Source: an uncultured Clostridia bacterium
GTDB lineage: Bacteria > Bacillota > Clostridia > Oscillospirales > Acutalibacteraceae
Length of the DNA stretch: 64,000 nucleotides
NCBI GenBank assembly: GCA_944380725.1
Contig: CALWIK010000002.1
Location: forward strand, 248,001-312,000
Reading direction: 5' to 3'
The position numbers were made by a program, and so were the translations under genes. The stretch's first letter is position 1; every line of letters starts with the position of its first letter. Shown one piece after another: positions 27,333 through 38,924 of this stretch. A model generated the notes under the pieces. It was given only the letters and a program-made list of their open reading frames with translations. It did no database searches and was not told where the DNA came from.

Positions 27333-28130
27333 TTATTTATGAGTTTTAATCTGTTTAAAATTTGCTGCCAGTAGCAACAAAAACACAACCGCAAATAAAA
27401 TTGTAGATATGGCATTTATTTCCGGACTAACCACTTTTCTAGTCATAGAATATATCGCAATCGGCAAAGTTTGCACTGTTCCGCTTGTAAAATAGCTTAT
27501 AACGAAATCATCCATCGACAGTGTAAAAGCCATAACCATTCCACTTGAGATCCCTGGCATAATATCTGGCAAAACAACCTTTAAAAAAGCTCTAAAAGGG
27601 TTGCAACCTAAATCTTGAGCGGCTTCATAAATATATGGATTAATTTGACGAAGTTTTGGCAAAACAGACAAAACAACATAAGGCAAACAAAATGTTGTGT
27701 GAGCCAAAATTAGTGTAAAAATTCCTGGCCTAAAAATTTTAAAATTATTATAAGAAAAAACAAACAGCAACATTAGTCCCACACCAGTAACGATTTCTGG
27801 ATTCACTATAGGAATATTATTTATATTCATAACCAATTTTTTTGAAAGTTTCTTCATTTTTAAAATGCCCAAACAAGCAATTGTTCCAATAACAGTAGCT
27901 AAAATAGAAGCTGCCGTAGCAACGATTATAGTATTAAAAATAGCGTGTAAAATTTCTTTGTCCGAAAATAATTTTATATACCACTTTAAAGAAAATCCAT
28001 TCCAAACGCTGCGGCTTTTTGAATCATTAAAAGAGAAAATAATTAAAACTGCGAGCGGAGAATATAAAAAAAAGAAAATCAAGCTCATATATATCTTATA
28101 TATTAATTTAGATTTCAAATTTAACAACAT
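27333..28130 (-). CDS. potC: Spermidine/putrescine ABC transporter permease PotC
   Basis: Membrane subunit of the polyamine importer, 265 residues with six helices and the EAA loop YEAAQDLGCNPFRAFLKVVLPDIMPGI (about 160-190) that docks on PotA. The exact start is unsure: ATG 28130 touches an AAAAAGGA site, and in-frame TTG codons follow within 12 bases. It is 29 bases upstream of potD and 18 bases after potB. Confidence 0.94.
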   Translation of the reverse strand: MLLNLKSKLIYKIYMSLIFFFLYSPLAVLIIFSFNDSKSRSVWNGFSLKWYIKLFSDKEILHAIFNTIIVATAASILATVIGTIACLGILKMKKLSKKLVMNINNIPIVNPEIVTGVGLMLLFVFSYNNFKIFRPGIFTLILAHTTFCLPYVVLSVLPKLRQINPYIYEAAQDLGCNPFRAFLKVVLPDIMPGISSGMVMAFTLSMDDFVISYFTSGTVQTLPIAIYSMTRKVVSPEINAISTILFAVVFLLLLAANFKQIKTHK

Positions 28131-28148
28131 TCCTTTTTTATTTTTTCA

Positions 28149-28970
28149 CTATTTAAGCTTAACTCCATCAAAATTTTCGTCAGAATCATCAAATTGGTTC
28201 ATGATTCCTATAGAAATAAAAATAAGAACCATCAACACAAAAGAAATTGCCGAGCCAAGATTGGGGTTATATGTACTACCTAAAAACTGCATTTCAATAA
28301 GGTCTCCAATTAAAATATTTGAACCGCCACCAAGCATTTTAGATATAATAAAAGTGCTAACAGCCGGCACAAAAACCATAGTAATCCCAGATATAACTCC
28401 CGGCAAACTAAGTGGTGCTAATACTTTAAGAAACACATTACGCTTACCAGCACCTAGGTCCTGTGCAGCCTCAACAATACGCTTATCTATTTTTACTATA
28501 GCAGCGTAAATAGGTAAAATCATATACGGCAAAAAGTTGTATATCATTCCTAAAACAACTGCGCCAGAGGTATTTATAAACGAAATCGGTTTAATGCCGA
28601 ATATTGACAAAAATTTATTTAAAAGGCCATTATTTTCTAAAATTGTCATCCAAGCGTAAGTTCTGAGCAAAAAATTTATCCACATAGGCAGCATTATAAG
28701 CATAATGACGATATTTTGTTTACTTGATGAGATTTTTGATATAATATAGGCCAATGGATATCCAAGAATAAGACAAATAATGGTAGAAATAGCTCCTAAG
28801 CCAATGGAAAGTAAAAATACATTCGAATAACGGCCAACATTAAGGATATTTTCTAAGGTAAAGTTTCCAGATTTATCGGTAAAAGCAAAAATAAAAATTA
28901 AAGCTAAAGGAATTATCGTAAAAATGAACATCCATATTATATAAATTATCGAAAAGTTTTTTATTTTCAT
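28149..28970 (-). CDS. potB: Spermidine/putrescine ABC transporter permease PotB
   Basis: Second membrane subunit, 273 residues, six helices, with [13 protein letters not shown] (characteristic of PotB) and the EAA loop [27 protein letters not shown]. The C-terminus carries an acidic tail ([16 protein letters not shown]). Its start overlaps the potA stop by four bases, so potA and potB are translationally coupled. Confidence 0.94.
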   Translation of the reverse strand: MKIKNFSIIYIIWMFIFTIIPLALIFIFAFTDKSGNFTLENILNVGRYSNVFLLSIGLGAISTIICLILGYPLAYIISKISSSKQNIVIMLIMLPMWINFLLRTYAWMTILENNGLLNKFLSIFGIKPISFINTSGAVVLGMIYNFLPYMILPIYAAIVKIDKRIVEAAQDLGAGKRNVFLKVLAPLSLPGVISGITMVFVPAVSTFIISKMLGGGSNILIGDLIEMQFLGSTYNPNLGSAISFVLMVLIFISIGIMNQFDDSDENFDGVKLK

Positions 28971-30115
28971 TTTTTTTCACTCACATTACAACTACAGTCA
29001 TACAGCAAATTTTCTTCATAAATTTCATACATTTCATCACTAAAAGCACTGTAGTCACCGTATTCTCCTGAATGCTCAGATTTTTTCATTATATGTATAT
29101 CATCTGGCTGCAAAATAAGACCGATAACATCTCCAGGTTTTTGACTGTCTGTTGATTGAATCATCCACTTAAATCCATCAATGTCTACGATAATTTCGTA
29201 GTGTACCCCAATAAAAGTAACAGATGTAACGGTGCCAGAGATATGGCCATTTTCTGGTGAAGTAACCTCGATATCCTCAGGCCGAATAACAACATCAACT
29301 TTTTCGTCTTTAGCAAAACCAGCGTCAAGACATTTAAACTTTCTTCCCGCAAATTCAACCAAATAATCGTCATGCATAATTCCGTCTATAATATTACTTT
29401 CTCCGATAAAGTCTGCAACAAAAGCGTTAGTGGGTTCGTTATAAATATCTTGAGGCGAACCAATTTGCTGTATATTACCGTTATCCATAACAATAACCGT
29501 GTCCGACATAGAAAGCGCCTCCTCTTGATCATGAGTAACGAAAATAAAGGTAATTCCCATCTTTTGTTGAATTTTTTTAAGTTCAACTTGCATATCCTTA
29601 CGCAATTTTAAGTCCAAAGCACCTAGGGGTTCATCCAACAGTAGAACTTTGGGATTATTTACAAGTGCTCTAGCAATAGCAACGCGTTGTTGTTGGCCAC
29701 CAGACAAATTCGCGATATTTCTTTTTTCGAATCCAGACAAACTAACCATTTTGAGCATTTCTTGTACTTTGTTTTTTATTTCAGCCTCAGTTTTTTTCTG
29801 TATTCTCATACCAAAAGCGATATTTTCATATACATTTAAATGGGGAAAGAGTGCATAGTTTTGAAAAATAGTATTAACCTCACGTTTATGAGCCGGAAGT
29901 TTAGTAACATCCTTACCGGCAAAAAAAATGCTACCACTATCCGGCTGAACAAACCCTGCAATTATACGTAAAATCGTAGTTTTTCCACAGCCAGATGACC
30001 CAAGAAGTGTAACAAAATCTTTATTTTTTATATCGAGATTTAAATTTTTTAAAATGGTATTTCCATTAAACGAAACTGTAATATTTTTTAAAGAGATTAT
30101 CGTATCTTTTTTCAA
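28967..30115 (-). CDS. potA: Spermidine/putrescine ABC transporter ATP-binding protein PotA
   Basis: ATPase that powers polyamine import. From TTG 30115, preceded by AAAGGGGAT, it is 382 residues; a longer frame to 30160 adds 15 residues without a ribosome site. Walker [18 protein letters not shown] signature, Walker [13 protein letters not shown], switch [14 protein letters not shown], then the C-terminal TOBE regulatory domain (about 270-355). A short acidic, Tyr-rich extension follows ([17 protein letters not shown]). First gene of the operon, divergent from the ATP/ADP translocase. Confidence 0.95.
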   Translation of the reverse strand: MKKDTIISLKNITVSFNGNTILKNLNLDIKNKDFVTLLGSSGCGKTTILRIIAGFVQPDSGSIFFAGKDVTKLPAHKREVNTIFQNYALFPHLNVYENIAFGMRIQKKTEAEIKNKVQEMLKMVSLSGFEKRNIANLSGGQQQRVAIARALVNNPKVLLLDEPLGALDLKLRKDMQVELKKIQQKMGITFIFVTHDQEEALSMSDTVIVMDNGNIQQIGSPQDIYNEPTNAFVADFIGESNIIDGIMHDDYLVEFAGRKFKCLDAGFAKDEKVDVVIRPEDIEVTSPENGHISGTVTSVTFIGVHYEIIVDIDGFKWMIQSTDSQKPGDVIGLILQPDDIHIMKKSEHSGEYGDYSAFSDEMYEIYEENLLYDCSCNVSEKK

Positions 30116-30296
30116 TTTTTTATCCCCTTTTAGTTTAAGAAAAGCACAGAGTTTAAACACTTATAAAATGATAATTTGAAAATTATAAAATGTCAACATA
30201 AGATATAATGCATTCTCAAAAAAAATAATAAACAAATAAAAATAGGCGAAATTATAGTAGTATTTTACGGAATTATAAGTTGAATTTTAAAAAGAC

Positions 30297-30325
30297 TTGA
30301 ATGTGTTTGAATTTTTTGATATAAT
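30297..30325 (+). promoter_or_regulatory. Promoter of the ATP/ADP translocase gene
   Basis: TTGAAT (30297-30302), exactly 17 bases, then TATAAT (30320-30325). It is 175 bases before the start codon, which implies a long transcribed leader. Confidence 0.7.
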
Positions 30326-30334
30326 TTTTATGTC

Positions 30335-30444
30335 TTGCGGAATAAAATATTGGTATTATTATAATTTTGCAAAGGAGGTATCCCTTTTTTTGATATTTCT
30401 TTGAATTTTATACCAGATTTTTTGATTTTTAATCAAAACCGCAA
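30335..30444 (+). promoter_or_regulatory. Structured 5' leader upstream of the ATP/ADP translocase
   Basis: The transcript can fold as a three-way junction. P1: TTGCGG (30335-30340) pairs with CCGCAA (30439-30444). P2: TGGTAT (30351-30356) pairs with ATACCA (30410-30415). P3: TTTTGATT (30420-30427) pairs with AATCAAAA (30431-30438) and abuts P1. Within P2, AAAGG (30371-30375) can pair with CCTTT before a T run, a terminator-like element that also holds an AAGGAGG tract at 30372-30378 that is followed by no gene, only a possible four-codon frame at 30390. The real ribosome site of the gene is the AAGGAG at 30484. No known riboswitch class is recognised. Confidence 0.45.
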
Positions 30445-30500
30445 AAATTTATAAATATCTAACTTTAAAATAAGTTTTTAAATAAGGAGAATGTAAAAAA

Positions 30501-32015
30501 ATGACAACCCAAGAACAAGCTCAACCTAGAGAGTTTAATAAGTTTCAAGAATTAATTTGGCCTATACATAACTATGAGCTAAAAAAATTCTTGCCGATGA
30601 ACTTTTTAATGTTTTTTATACTTTTTGTATATACTTTGGTCCGAGATTTAAAGGATATTTTTGTCCAGTACCACACCAATATATGGGCTGGAGCTGGCAA
30701 AGCAGATACTGCTCAACTCATTAGCGCACTTAAAGTATGGTATGTTATGCCGGCGGCTTTTTTGGCTGTTATTGCTTTTAACTATTTAATGAATAAATTT
30801 GATTCTCAAAAAACATTTTATATAATAATTTCTTCTTTTATAATCTTTTATATAATATATGGTTTTTTGCTTTATCCTAATCTTGATAACTTGATCATGT
30901 CTTCAGAACAAATTACTGCAATGACTGAAGCTGCACCTTCTTTTTTTAGAACATTTCTTACTTGTTTGGGCAACTGGCCAACTACTATATTTTATATTAT
31001 ATCAGAAATTTGGGGAACAATGGCTATTTCATCATTGTTTTGGCAGTTTGCTAACGCTTCTACCATGAAAAAAGAAGTAAAAAGATTTTTTGGTTTATTT
31101 TCTTTAGTTGGCAACATCGGAACAATTATTGCCGGACTTACTATAAAGACTGCATTAAAAGATGCTTCTGTTTCTAATGTTAGAATGCTTATGATAACTG
31201 TTTTTCTAGTAGGACTAATCATTATGGCTATTTATTGGTATATAAATAATAAAGTCTTAACAGATCCAAGATTTTTTGATGCATCTCAAGTTAAACCTAA
31301 AAAGAAAAAAGAAAAAGTTAGCATGTTTGAAGGTATCAAAATTTTATTTACAAATTCTTATTTACTCTTGATTGGTGTGCTTGTTATAGGTTATGGAATT
31401 GCAATAAATTTTGCAGAAGTCATTATGAAAGCACACATGAAAGAAGCTTTTGATGGCCCAGGATACGCCTCTATGCAGGGTAATATTTCTATATTTACTG
31501 GGATATTTTCAATATTTGTTGTTTTGATAGGTGCCTTTATTTTAAGAACTTGTAAGTGGAGAACCTCTGCAGTTATTACACCTCTAATGTTTTTAATTTT
31601 GGGTGGAATATTCTTTACGTTGGTTCTTTATAGAAAATTTGTTGCAGCAGAGATCTTCGGTATGTCTGCACTTATTTTGGCAACTTGGGTAGGAATTATT
31701 CAGGATGCATTGTGTAAAAGTATTAAATATTCTCTGTTTGATACAACTAAAAGCATGGCGTATCTTCCTCTTGATGAAGATACAAAGACTAAAGGTCAGG
31801 CTGCAGTTGAAGTTATTGGAGGAAGAGCCGGCAAGGCTGGAGCATCTCTTATTCAGCAGATTATGTATGGAATAGTGCCAAACATAATGTATCATATTGT
31901 TCCAATTGTAGGAATTTTTACTGCCACTGTTGTTGCGTGGATATTCTCTGTATTTAAATTGAGCAAAAAATATGAAAAAGCAATCGCTGCTAATAACGAA
32001 GAAGAACTAAAATAA
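30501..32015 (+). CDS. tlc: ATP/ADP translocase, NTT (Tlc) family
   Basis: Nucleotide transporter of 504 residues that, in characterised relatives, exchanges host ATP for bacterial ADP across the membrane; other NTT paralogues import nucleotides or NAD. About eleven to twelve helices. Family motifs seen: the first-helix region FILFVYTLVRDLKDIFV (about 36-52), FWQFANASTMKKEVKRFFGLF (about 178-198), and LFDTTKSMAYLPLDEDTKTKGQAAVEVIGGRAGKAGASLIQQ near 415-455 (shown in the family as the LFDPTKEMAY region). Both halves are intact. AAGGAG lies before ATG 30501; own promoter and terminator. The NTT family is rare outside obligate intracellular bacteria and plastids, so horizontal acquisition is likely. 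ATP/ADP specificity is inferred. Confidence 0.95.
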   Translation: MTTQEQAQPREFNKFQELIWPIHNYELKKFLPMNFLMFFILFVYTLVRDLKDIFVQYHTNIWAGAGKADTAQLISALKVWYVMPAAFLAVIAFNYLMNKFDSQKTFYIIISSFIIFYIIYGFLLYPNLDNLIMSSEQITAMTEAAPSFFRTFLTCLGNWPTTIFYIISEIWGTMAISSLFWQFANASTMKKEVKRFFGLFSLVGNIGTIIAGLTIKTALKDASVSNVRMLMITVFLVGLIIMAIYWYINNKVLTDPRFFDASQVKPKKKKEKVSMFEGIKILFTNSYLLLIGVLVIGYGIAINFAEVIMKAHMKEAFDGPGYASMQGNISIFTGIFSIFVVLIGAFILRTCKWRTSAVITPLMFLILGGIFFTLVLYRKFVAAEIFGMSALILATWVGIIQDALCKSIKYSLFDTTKSMAYLPLDEDTKTKGQAAVEVIGGRAGKAGASLIQQIMYGIVPNIMYHIVPIVGIFTATVVAWIFSVFKLSKKYEKAIAANNEEELK

Positions 32016-32065
32016 ATTTTTATTAATTAAATGTTTTTATATTATTTAACTTTATTTAATTGACT

Positions 32066-32115
32066 AGAAAGAGCTTGCCGATGTTGTTATCGTTAGCAAG
32101 CTCTTGAGTTTTTAT
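32066..32115 (+). terminator. Intrinsic terminator of the translocase gene
   Basis: AAGAGCTTGC pairs with GCAAGCTCTT (ten bases, perfect) around a 17-base loop, followed by GAGTTTTTAT. Confidence 0.88.
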
Positions 32116-33317
32116 AAAAATCTCTACCAGGTAACATTATACAAAAAAATAAAATGTAAAAAAGTATGTGTAGAAATTATATTACTACTTCAATAAGTGT
32201 AGTTACGTTGCGAATTAATGATTGTACTTTTTTACTAACAAAATGGGGTAATGCGAGAAGATTACATTTGAAATTTTAGACCTTTGAAAAATAATATAAC
32301 TTGAACCTTAGTGGTTTCGCTTAATCTAAATAATAAACTTTAATCTATTTTTTACATTTCTGCTTCGCTGCACTGTTTTTCAACTTTTTTCTTACTTTAT
32401 ATTTTGCAGCTTGTTATCTTTTTCCTCTTTGTTCATGCCTGCGCACTGAATTTCTAATTTTTGGCTGCTTCTCTAAATTTCTAACAGTAACACTTTCGTT
32501 ATCATTTTTCAAATGGTCCATAGAGAATCATCAATATTTTGATTTCCATACACAAATCTTTGAAAAACATCAATTCTAGCGCCACTTTGTATGCTTCTAC
32601 TGAGAGATTTTCTATAAATAAAATTTGTGGTCGTTCTATCGATTTTTTTCTTTTGAAGATGTCATAAAAAAGCTGTTTTATAAATTCTGCATGTTTTGTA
32701 TTTTATTTCCCTAATATTAGACCATATAAATTTGAAACATGAAATGGCATGATAGAAAAATTTTGTGAACTTTTGATAAAATGCAACTGCTAAATATATG
32801 CACTCTCTAAAGATAAACAATTGCATACAAACTATAAATCCTAAAAATTCAAATATCTATAACGTAGAGTTTAACATACCTTAAGTGGCATTTAATAAGG
32901 TAATTTAATGCCACTTCTCAGGGATAAAAAATGCTAAAACAGTTTTCACTGTTTGCACAGCACAATGAATATATTATTGTACTTAGCTAGTTAAAAATTA
33001 CGATCAAAGCCCTCATTATGAATTTTTTCATTACTCTGTCTACAAATTTTGGAGCATGAAAATTTGCAGTTTGTCAAAATTTTATAATCTAACCTTTTCA
33101 AGATTTAAGTCTTATAAATAATTATAATAAAGATCTTAAGTATTTTATAACTACTCTAACTGATATGTATAACCAATAGAGAAATTTGAGAAAACTCAGT
33201 AATAATGCAAAAATTTGAGCCAGCTAAAATGTTTACAAAAAAAAGCTATCTAACACATTTTGATAAACTTTAATGAATTAGTATAGCACAAAACTACATG
33301 ATAAGGGTTGTCATAAT
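32116..33317. other. Gene-poor stretch with probable decayed coding sequence
   Basis: About 1.2 kb with no intact gene, RNA gene or repeat that I can support. On the minus strand, 32502-32692 is an open run of about 63 codons without a start, reading FIKQLFYDIFKRKKSIERP and then IENLSVEAYKVALELMFFKDL. The composition is protein-like and frames on either side continue in pieces up to about 32340, which suggests an eroded gene; I cannot name it. The remainder is AT-rich and featureless. Confidence 0.35.
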
Positions 33318-34067
33318 TTAGCCTTGTCTGCCATCTTTGTTTGAAACATATAAATCAAATCCATAAGCTGGCAAAAAAGTTTTTATAAAATATTGCACCG
33401 AGTCGATTTTTATTGATAAAATCTTTTCTGAAATTTCTTCTAATGGCTTATCAAAATCTTTATTTCCTAATTTTTTTTCGCGGAGACATTTTATAAGAGC
33501 AGAAATTTTATCAGCAGCCTTTACTAATTCCACTAATTCTTTATCATTTTCGGTAGGTATCATCAAAGATGCATATACTTGCCTTATTTCAACATCGTCT
33601 ATCAAACTTAACATTTCGCACGATACTTGATTTTCAATTTGTGTATAAAGCGGTTTCATTCCAGAAACACCATACTTTATTGTTGAAGGCATATCTCCCG
33701 TTATTATTTCCGTTATATCATGGAACATGCCTAAAACAGCTGCTCGCTCGGCATTTAAATGTCCACCGAATTTAATATTGGTTATAATTGCTAAAGTATA
33801 TGCTATCATACTTACTTCAAAACTATGGTGTTCTAAGTCTTCCCTTTCTAAATTTTGCAAAAGTGACCACCTATATACATATCTTAATCTTGAAATCAAA
33901 CTAAAAAAAGAATTATTGGGAGGCAAACTCTTGTCGTAAACCGTATTTATAGTGTCTGTCAAATTAATTTCAGATTTTTGAATCTCTTTTGCGACAACTA
34001 AATCACTGAATAATCCCATAACGAAACTAAATGACAAAAGCCCTACAATAAACCTATATTTTTTCAT
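33318..34067 (-). CDS. YfbR-like HD-domain 5'-nucleotidase with an N-terminal signal peptide
   Basis: HD-domain phosphohydrolase of 249 residues. Residues about 55-245 match the YfbR 5'-deoxynucleotidase fold (FSLISRLRYVYRWSLLQN, HHSFEVSMIAYTLAII with metal His near 81, and HD at 116-117 in FHDITEIITGDMPS), and the metal ligands look intact. Ordinary YfbR is a cytoplasmic enzyme of about 195 residues. This one has about 50 extra N-terminal residues that start MKKYRFIVGLLSFSFVMG and read as a signal peptide with an LVVAKE cleavage-like site. It would therefore act outside the cytoplasm, on nucleoside monophosphates. It lies close to the ATP/ADP translocase; a shared role is inference. Confidence 0.85.
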   Translation of the reverse strand: MKKYRFIVGLLSFSFVMGLFSDLVVAKEIQKSEINLTDTINTVYDKSLPPNNSFFSLISRLRYVYRWSLLQNLEREDLEHHSFEVSMIAYTLAIITNIKFGGHLNAERAAVLGMFHDITEIITGDMPSTIKYGVSGMKPLYTQIENQVSCEMLSLIDDVEIRQVYASLMIPTENDKELVELVKAADKISALIKCLREKKLGNKDFDKPLEEISEKILSIKIDSVQYFIKTFLPAYGFDLYVSNKDGRQG

Positions 34068-34101
34068 TAAAAAACCACCTTGATTTGATCAAATTATTAA
34101 A

Positions 34102-34188
34102 TGGTGCGGATAGCAGGACTTGAACCTGCATGAAATATTTTTCATATGGACCTGAACCATACGCGTCTGCCAATTTCGCCATATCCGC
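34102..34188 (-). tRNA. tRNA-Leu(CAG)
   Basis: An 87-base class II tRNA: acceptor GCGGATA/TATCCGC, D loop AATTGGCAGA, anticodon stem TATGG/CCATA with loop TTCAGGT (anticodon CAG, codon CUG), long variable arm, GTTCAAGTC T loop, encoded CCA. Confidence 0.95.
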
Positions 34189-34233
34189 ACAAAAATTTTA
34201 AGTCAACACGAAATTGAATAAAGCTAAAATTGC

Positions 34234-34323
34234 TGGCGGAGAAAGAGGGATTTGAACCCTCGCGCCGGTTACCCGACCTACTCCCTTAGCAGGGGAGCCC
34301 CTTCACCACTTGGGTATTTCTCC
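34234..34323 (-). tRNA. tRNA-Ser(GCT)
   Basis: A 90-base class II tRNA: acceptor GGAGAAA/TTTCTCC, anticodon stem CTCCC/GGGAG with loop CTGCTAA (anticodon GCT, codon AGC), long variable arm, GTTCAAATC T loop, encoded CCA. Confidence 0.95.
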
Positions 34324-34355
34324 AAAAATATTCACAATCAAAATCTAAACAAAAA

Positions 34356-34444
34356 TGGCGGAGGGGAAGGGATTCGAACCCTTGGTCCCTCGCGGGATCA
34401 CTAGTTTTCAAGACTAGCTCCTTAAACCACTCGGACACCCCTCC
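34356..34444 (-). tRNA. tRNA-Ser(TGA)
   Basis: An 89-base class II tRNA: acceptor GGAGGGG/CCCCTCC, anticodon stem CTAGT/ACTAG with loop CTTGAAA (anticodon TGA, codon UCA), long variable arm, GTTCGAATC T loop, encoded CCA. Three tRNA genes stand in one minus-strand cluster, TGA-Ser first in transcription order. Confidence 0.95.
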
Positions 34445-34528
34445 AAAAGCTTTTTCACCGTGTTTTATACAATATCATATAAAAAAATATTTGTCAACAA
34501 GAAAAAAATATATTTTTATCGAAAAATG

Positions 34529-34557
34529 TTGAATTTTTTTCACTATATGTTTATAAT
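34529..34557 (+). promoter_or_regulatory. Promoter of the DUF6514-like gene
   Basis: TTGAAT (34529-34534), 17-base spacer, TATAAT (34552-34557), about 49 bases before the start codon. Confidence 0.6.
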
Positions 34558-34605
34558 AAAAATGTAAAATAAAATCACAACATAATCTGAAGGGAGACTT
34601 TTTCA

Positions 34606-34905
34606 ATGACGTGTATTACTAACATTTATAAAAAAGAATATTCCGAAATTGAGGGCATACAAACTCACAAAAATATTTATTATAATCTAGTAAAAACTGT
34701 TTCAGATAATTTAACTTATTTTGGAATTGAAATTATTTTAAAAAGCGACGTGAATGTTCCGGAAAAAGTACTATTTGACGGCATTTCTGAATCCGAGATC
34801 TATGTTAGAAATATAATAAAATTTTTATACGAAAATTCGATAAAACCAGATGTTTCTTTAGAAATAATAAGCGATCTCGTCTCTGCAATAGAATATATCA
34901 GCTAA
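34606..34905 (+). CDS. Small cytoplasmic protein, DUF6514-like
   Basis: A 99-residue protein without a signal peptide or membrane helix. The centre (YYNLVKTVSDNLTYFGIEIIL) and C-terminus (FLYENSIKPDVSLEIISDLVSAI) follow the pattern of a small Clostridia family I know as DUF6514, whose members have a Y-G-I strand followed by a helical end. AAGGGAG precedes ATG 34606. Function unknown; the assignment is a resemblance by eye. Confidence 0.7.
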   Translation: MTCITNIYKKEYSEIEGIQTHKNIYYNLVKTVSDNLTYFGIEIILKSDVNVPEKVLFDGISESEIYVRNIIKFLYENSIKPDVSLEIISDLVSAIEYIS

Positions 34906-34954
34906 AATATTAATATCTACCTTTTTTTAAAATTATACAGAAAAATTCTTCACA

Positions 34955-35055
34955 CTATTTTTGTATTGCAAGTTGAATAATTTTCACGAATTCCTCTTCC
35001 AGTATTTTTAAATCTGGCAAAGGAATTTTTCTTTCGTCCCCTAATTTAATATTCT
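34955..35055 (-). pseudogene. Possible C-terminal remnant of an unidentified gene
   Basis: Between 34906 and 35128 the minus strand carries an open fragment of about 33 codons reading NIKLGDERKIPLPDLKILEE and then EFVKIIQLAIQK followed by a stop. It has no start and a stop lies just upstream. The residues look like a real helical C-terminus, but I cannot name the parent protein. Confidence 0.25.
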
Positions 35056-35128
35056 ATATATTTAAAGATAAAAATATACTGATGTTCAAATAATTTATGA
35101 AAAAACTTAATTATTCTTAACTAAATAT

Positions 35129-36307
35129 CTAAAGAACATTTTTTAATCTACCGGCGGCATTTAAAATGTCTGTTCTTTCGCCAAATGAAGTAAGCCTAAA
35201 AAAGCTCTCACCATTTTTGCCAAATCCGGATCCTGGCGTACCTATGACATATGCTTTTTCTAATAAAAAGTCGAAAAACTCCCAAGAAGTTATACCATCC
35301 GGGCATTTAAACCATATATATGGAGAATTTTTACCTCCAACAAAATATATTTTTCTTTCAGTCAACACCTTAGCAATAAGTTTTGCATTTTCTTTATAAT
35401 AATTTATGTTCTCTTTAACTTGATTCATTCCTTCGCTTGAGAAAACTGCTGCTGCACCTCTTTGCACCACATAAGATACCCCATTAAATTTTGTGGACTG
35501 CCGTCTAAACCACAAATTGTTTATTGAATTCCCTTCAAAAGTTAATTCTGTAGGAACTATTGTATATCCGCACCTGACTCCAGTAAAGCCTGCTGTCTTT
35601 GAAAAAGAGCAGAATTCTATTGCGCATTTGTTTGCTCCTTCAATTTCAAAAATACTTCGTGGCAAACTATCATCAGAAATAAAGGCCTCATACGCTGAAT
35701 CAAACAAGATTATTGCTTTGTTATCTAAAGCATAGTCTACCCATTGCTTAAGTTGTTTATAATTGTAAACAGCTCCAGTGGGATTGTTTGGCGAGCACAA
35801 ATAAATTATGTCTGAATGAATAGACTTATCCGGCAGCGGCAAAAAATCATTTTCTTCATTGGCATTTATATATTGTATCTTTCTGCCATCCATTACGTTA
35901 GTATCTACATACACGGGATACACTGGGTCTGGCACCATAACAGAATTTTCTTTTGAAAATACATCCAAAATATTAGAAACGTCACTTTTTGCTCCATCAC
36001 TTACAAAAATTTCGTCAAGATCTAGCTCTACATTTCTTCTAGCATAATAATTTTTTATTTCAGAACGCAAAAAATCGTACCCCTGATATGGCCCGTACCC
36101 TTTAAATGTTTCTTTTTTACCCATTTCTAAAACAGCATACTGCATAGCTTTAACAACTTCAGGACACAACGGCAATGTTACATCTCCAATGCCTAGATTG
36201 ATTACTTTTACTGTTGGATTTTTTTCTGCAAATTCGCTAGATTTCTTGGCAACATCCGCAAAAAGATAGTTGTCTTTAAGATTTAAATAATTTGAATTTA
36301 TTTTCAT
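35129..36307 (-). CDS. dapL: LL-diaminopimelate aminotransferase
   Basis: PLP enzyme that makes LL-diaminopimelate in one step from tetrahydrodipicolinate and glutamate, for lysine and peptidoglycan. The 392 residues are the family length, with INLGIGDVTLPLCPEV near the start, GYGPYQGYDFLR, the SPNNPTGAVY motif, DSAYEAFI and the PLP lysine in SFSKTAGFTGVRCGY. GAAAGGAC precedes ATG 36307. It is third in dapF-pyrG-dapL, which links both dap enzymes. Confidence 0.97.
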   Translation of the reverse strand: MKINSNYLNLKDNYLFADVAKKSSEFAEKNPTVKVINLGIGDVTLPLCPEVVKAMQYAVLEMGKKETFKGYGPYQGYDFLRSEIKNYYARRNVELDLDEIFVSDGAKSDVSNILDVFSKENSVMVPDPVYPVYVDTNVMDGRKIQYINANEENDFLPLPDKSIHSDIIYLCSPNNPTGAVYNYKQLKQWVDYALDNKAIILFDSAYEAFISDDSLPRSIFEIEGANKCAIEFCSFSKTAGFTGVRCGYTIVPTELTFEGNSINNLWFRRQSTKFNGVSYVVQRGAAAVFSSEGMNQVKENINYYKENAKLIAKVLTERKIYFVGGKNSPYIWFKCPDGITSWEFFDFLLEKAYVIGTPGSGFGKNGESFFRLTSFGERTDILNAAGRLKNVL

Positions 36308-36326
36308 TGTAAATGTCCTTTCAAAT

Positions 36327-38764
<2,438 letters not shown>

Positions 38765-38924
38765 CTTATCCCCTCGTTTTTAGCTGATATTAAATTAATA
38801 TATTATACTTCAACTTCTCATTTTTTTCAATACGAGCAGCCTTAAAAACATTGAATAAACTTTTTGAATAATTAAAAAAGCATTTGTCCATAATTTTAAC
38901 AAAAATTTAAATGGACGGTGTTTT

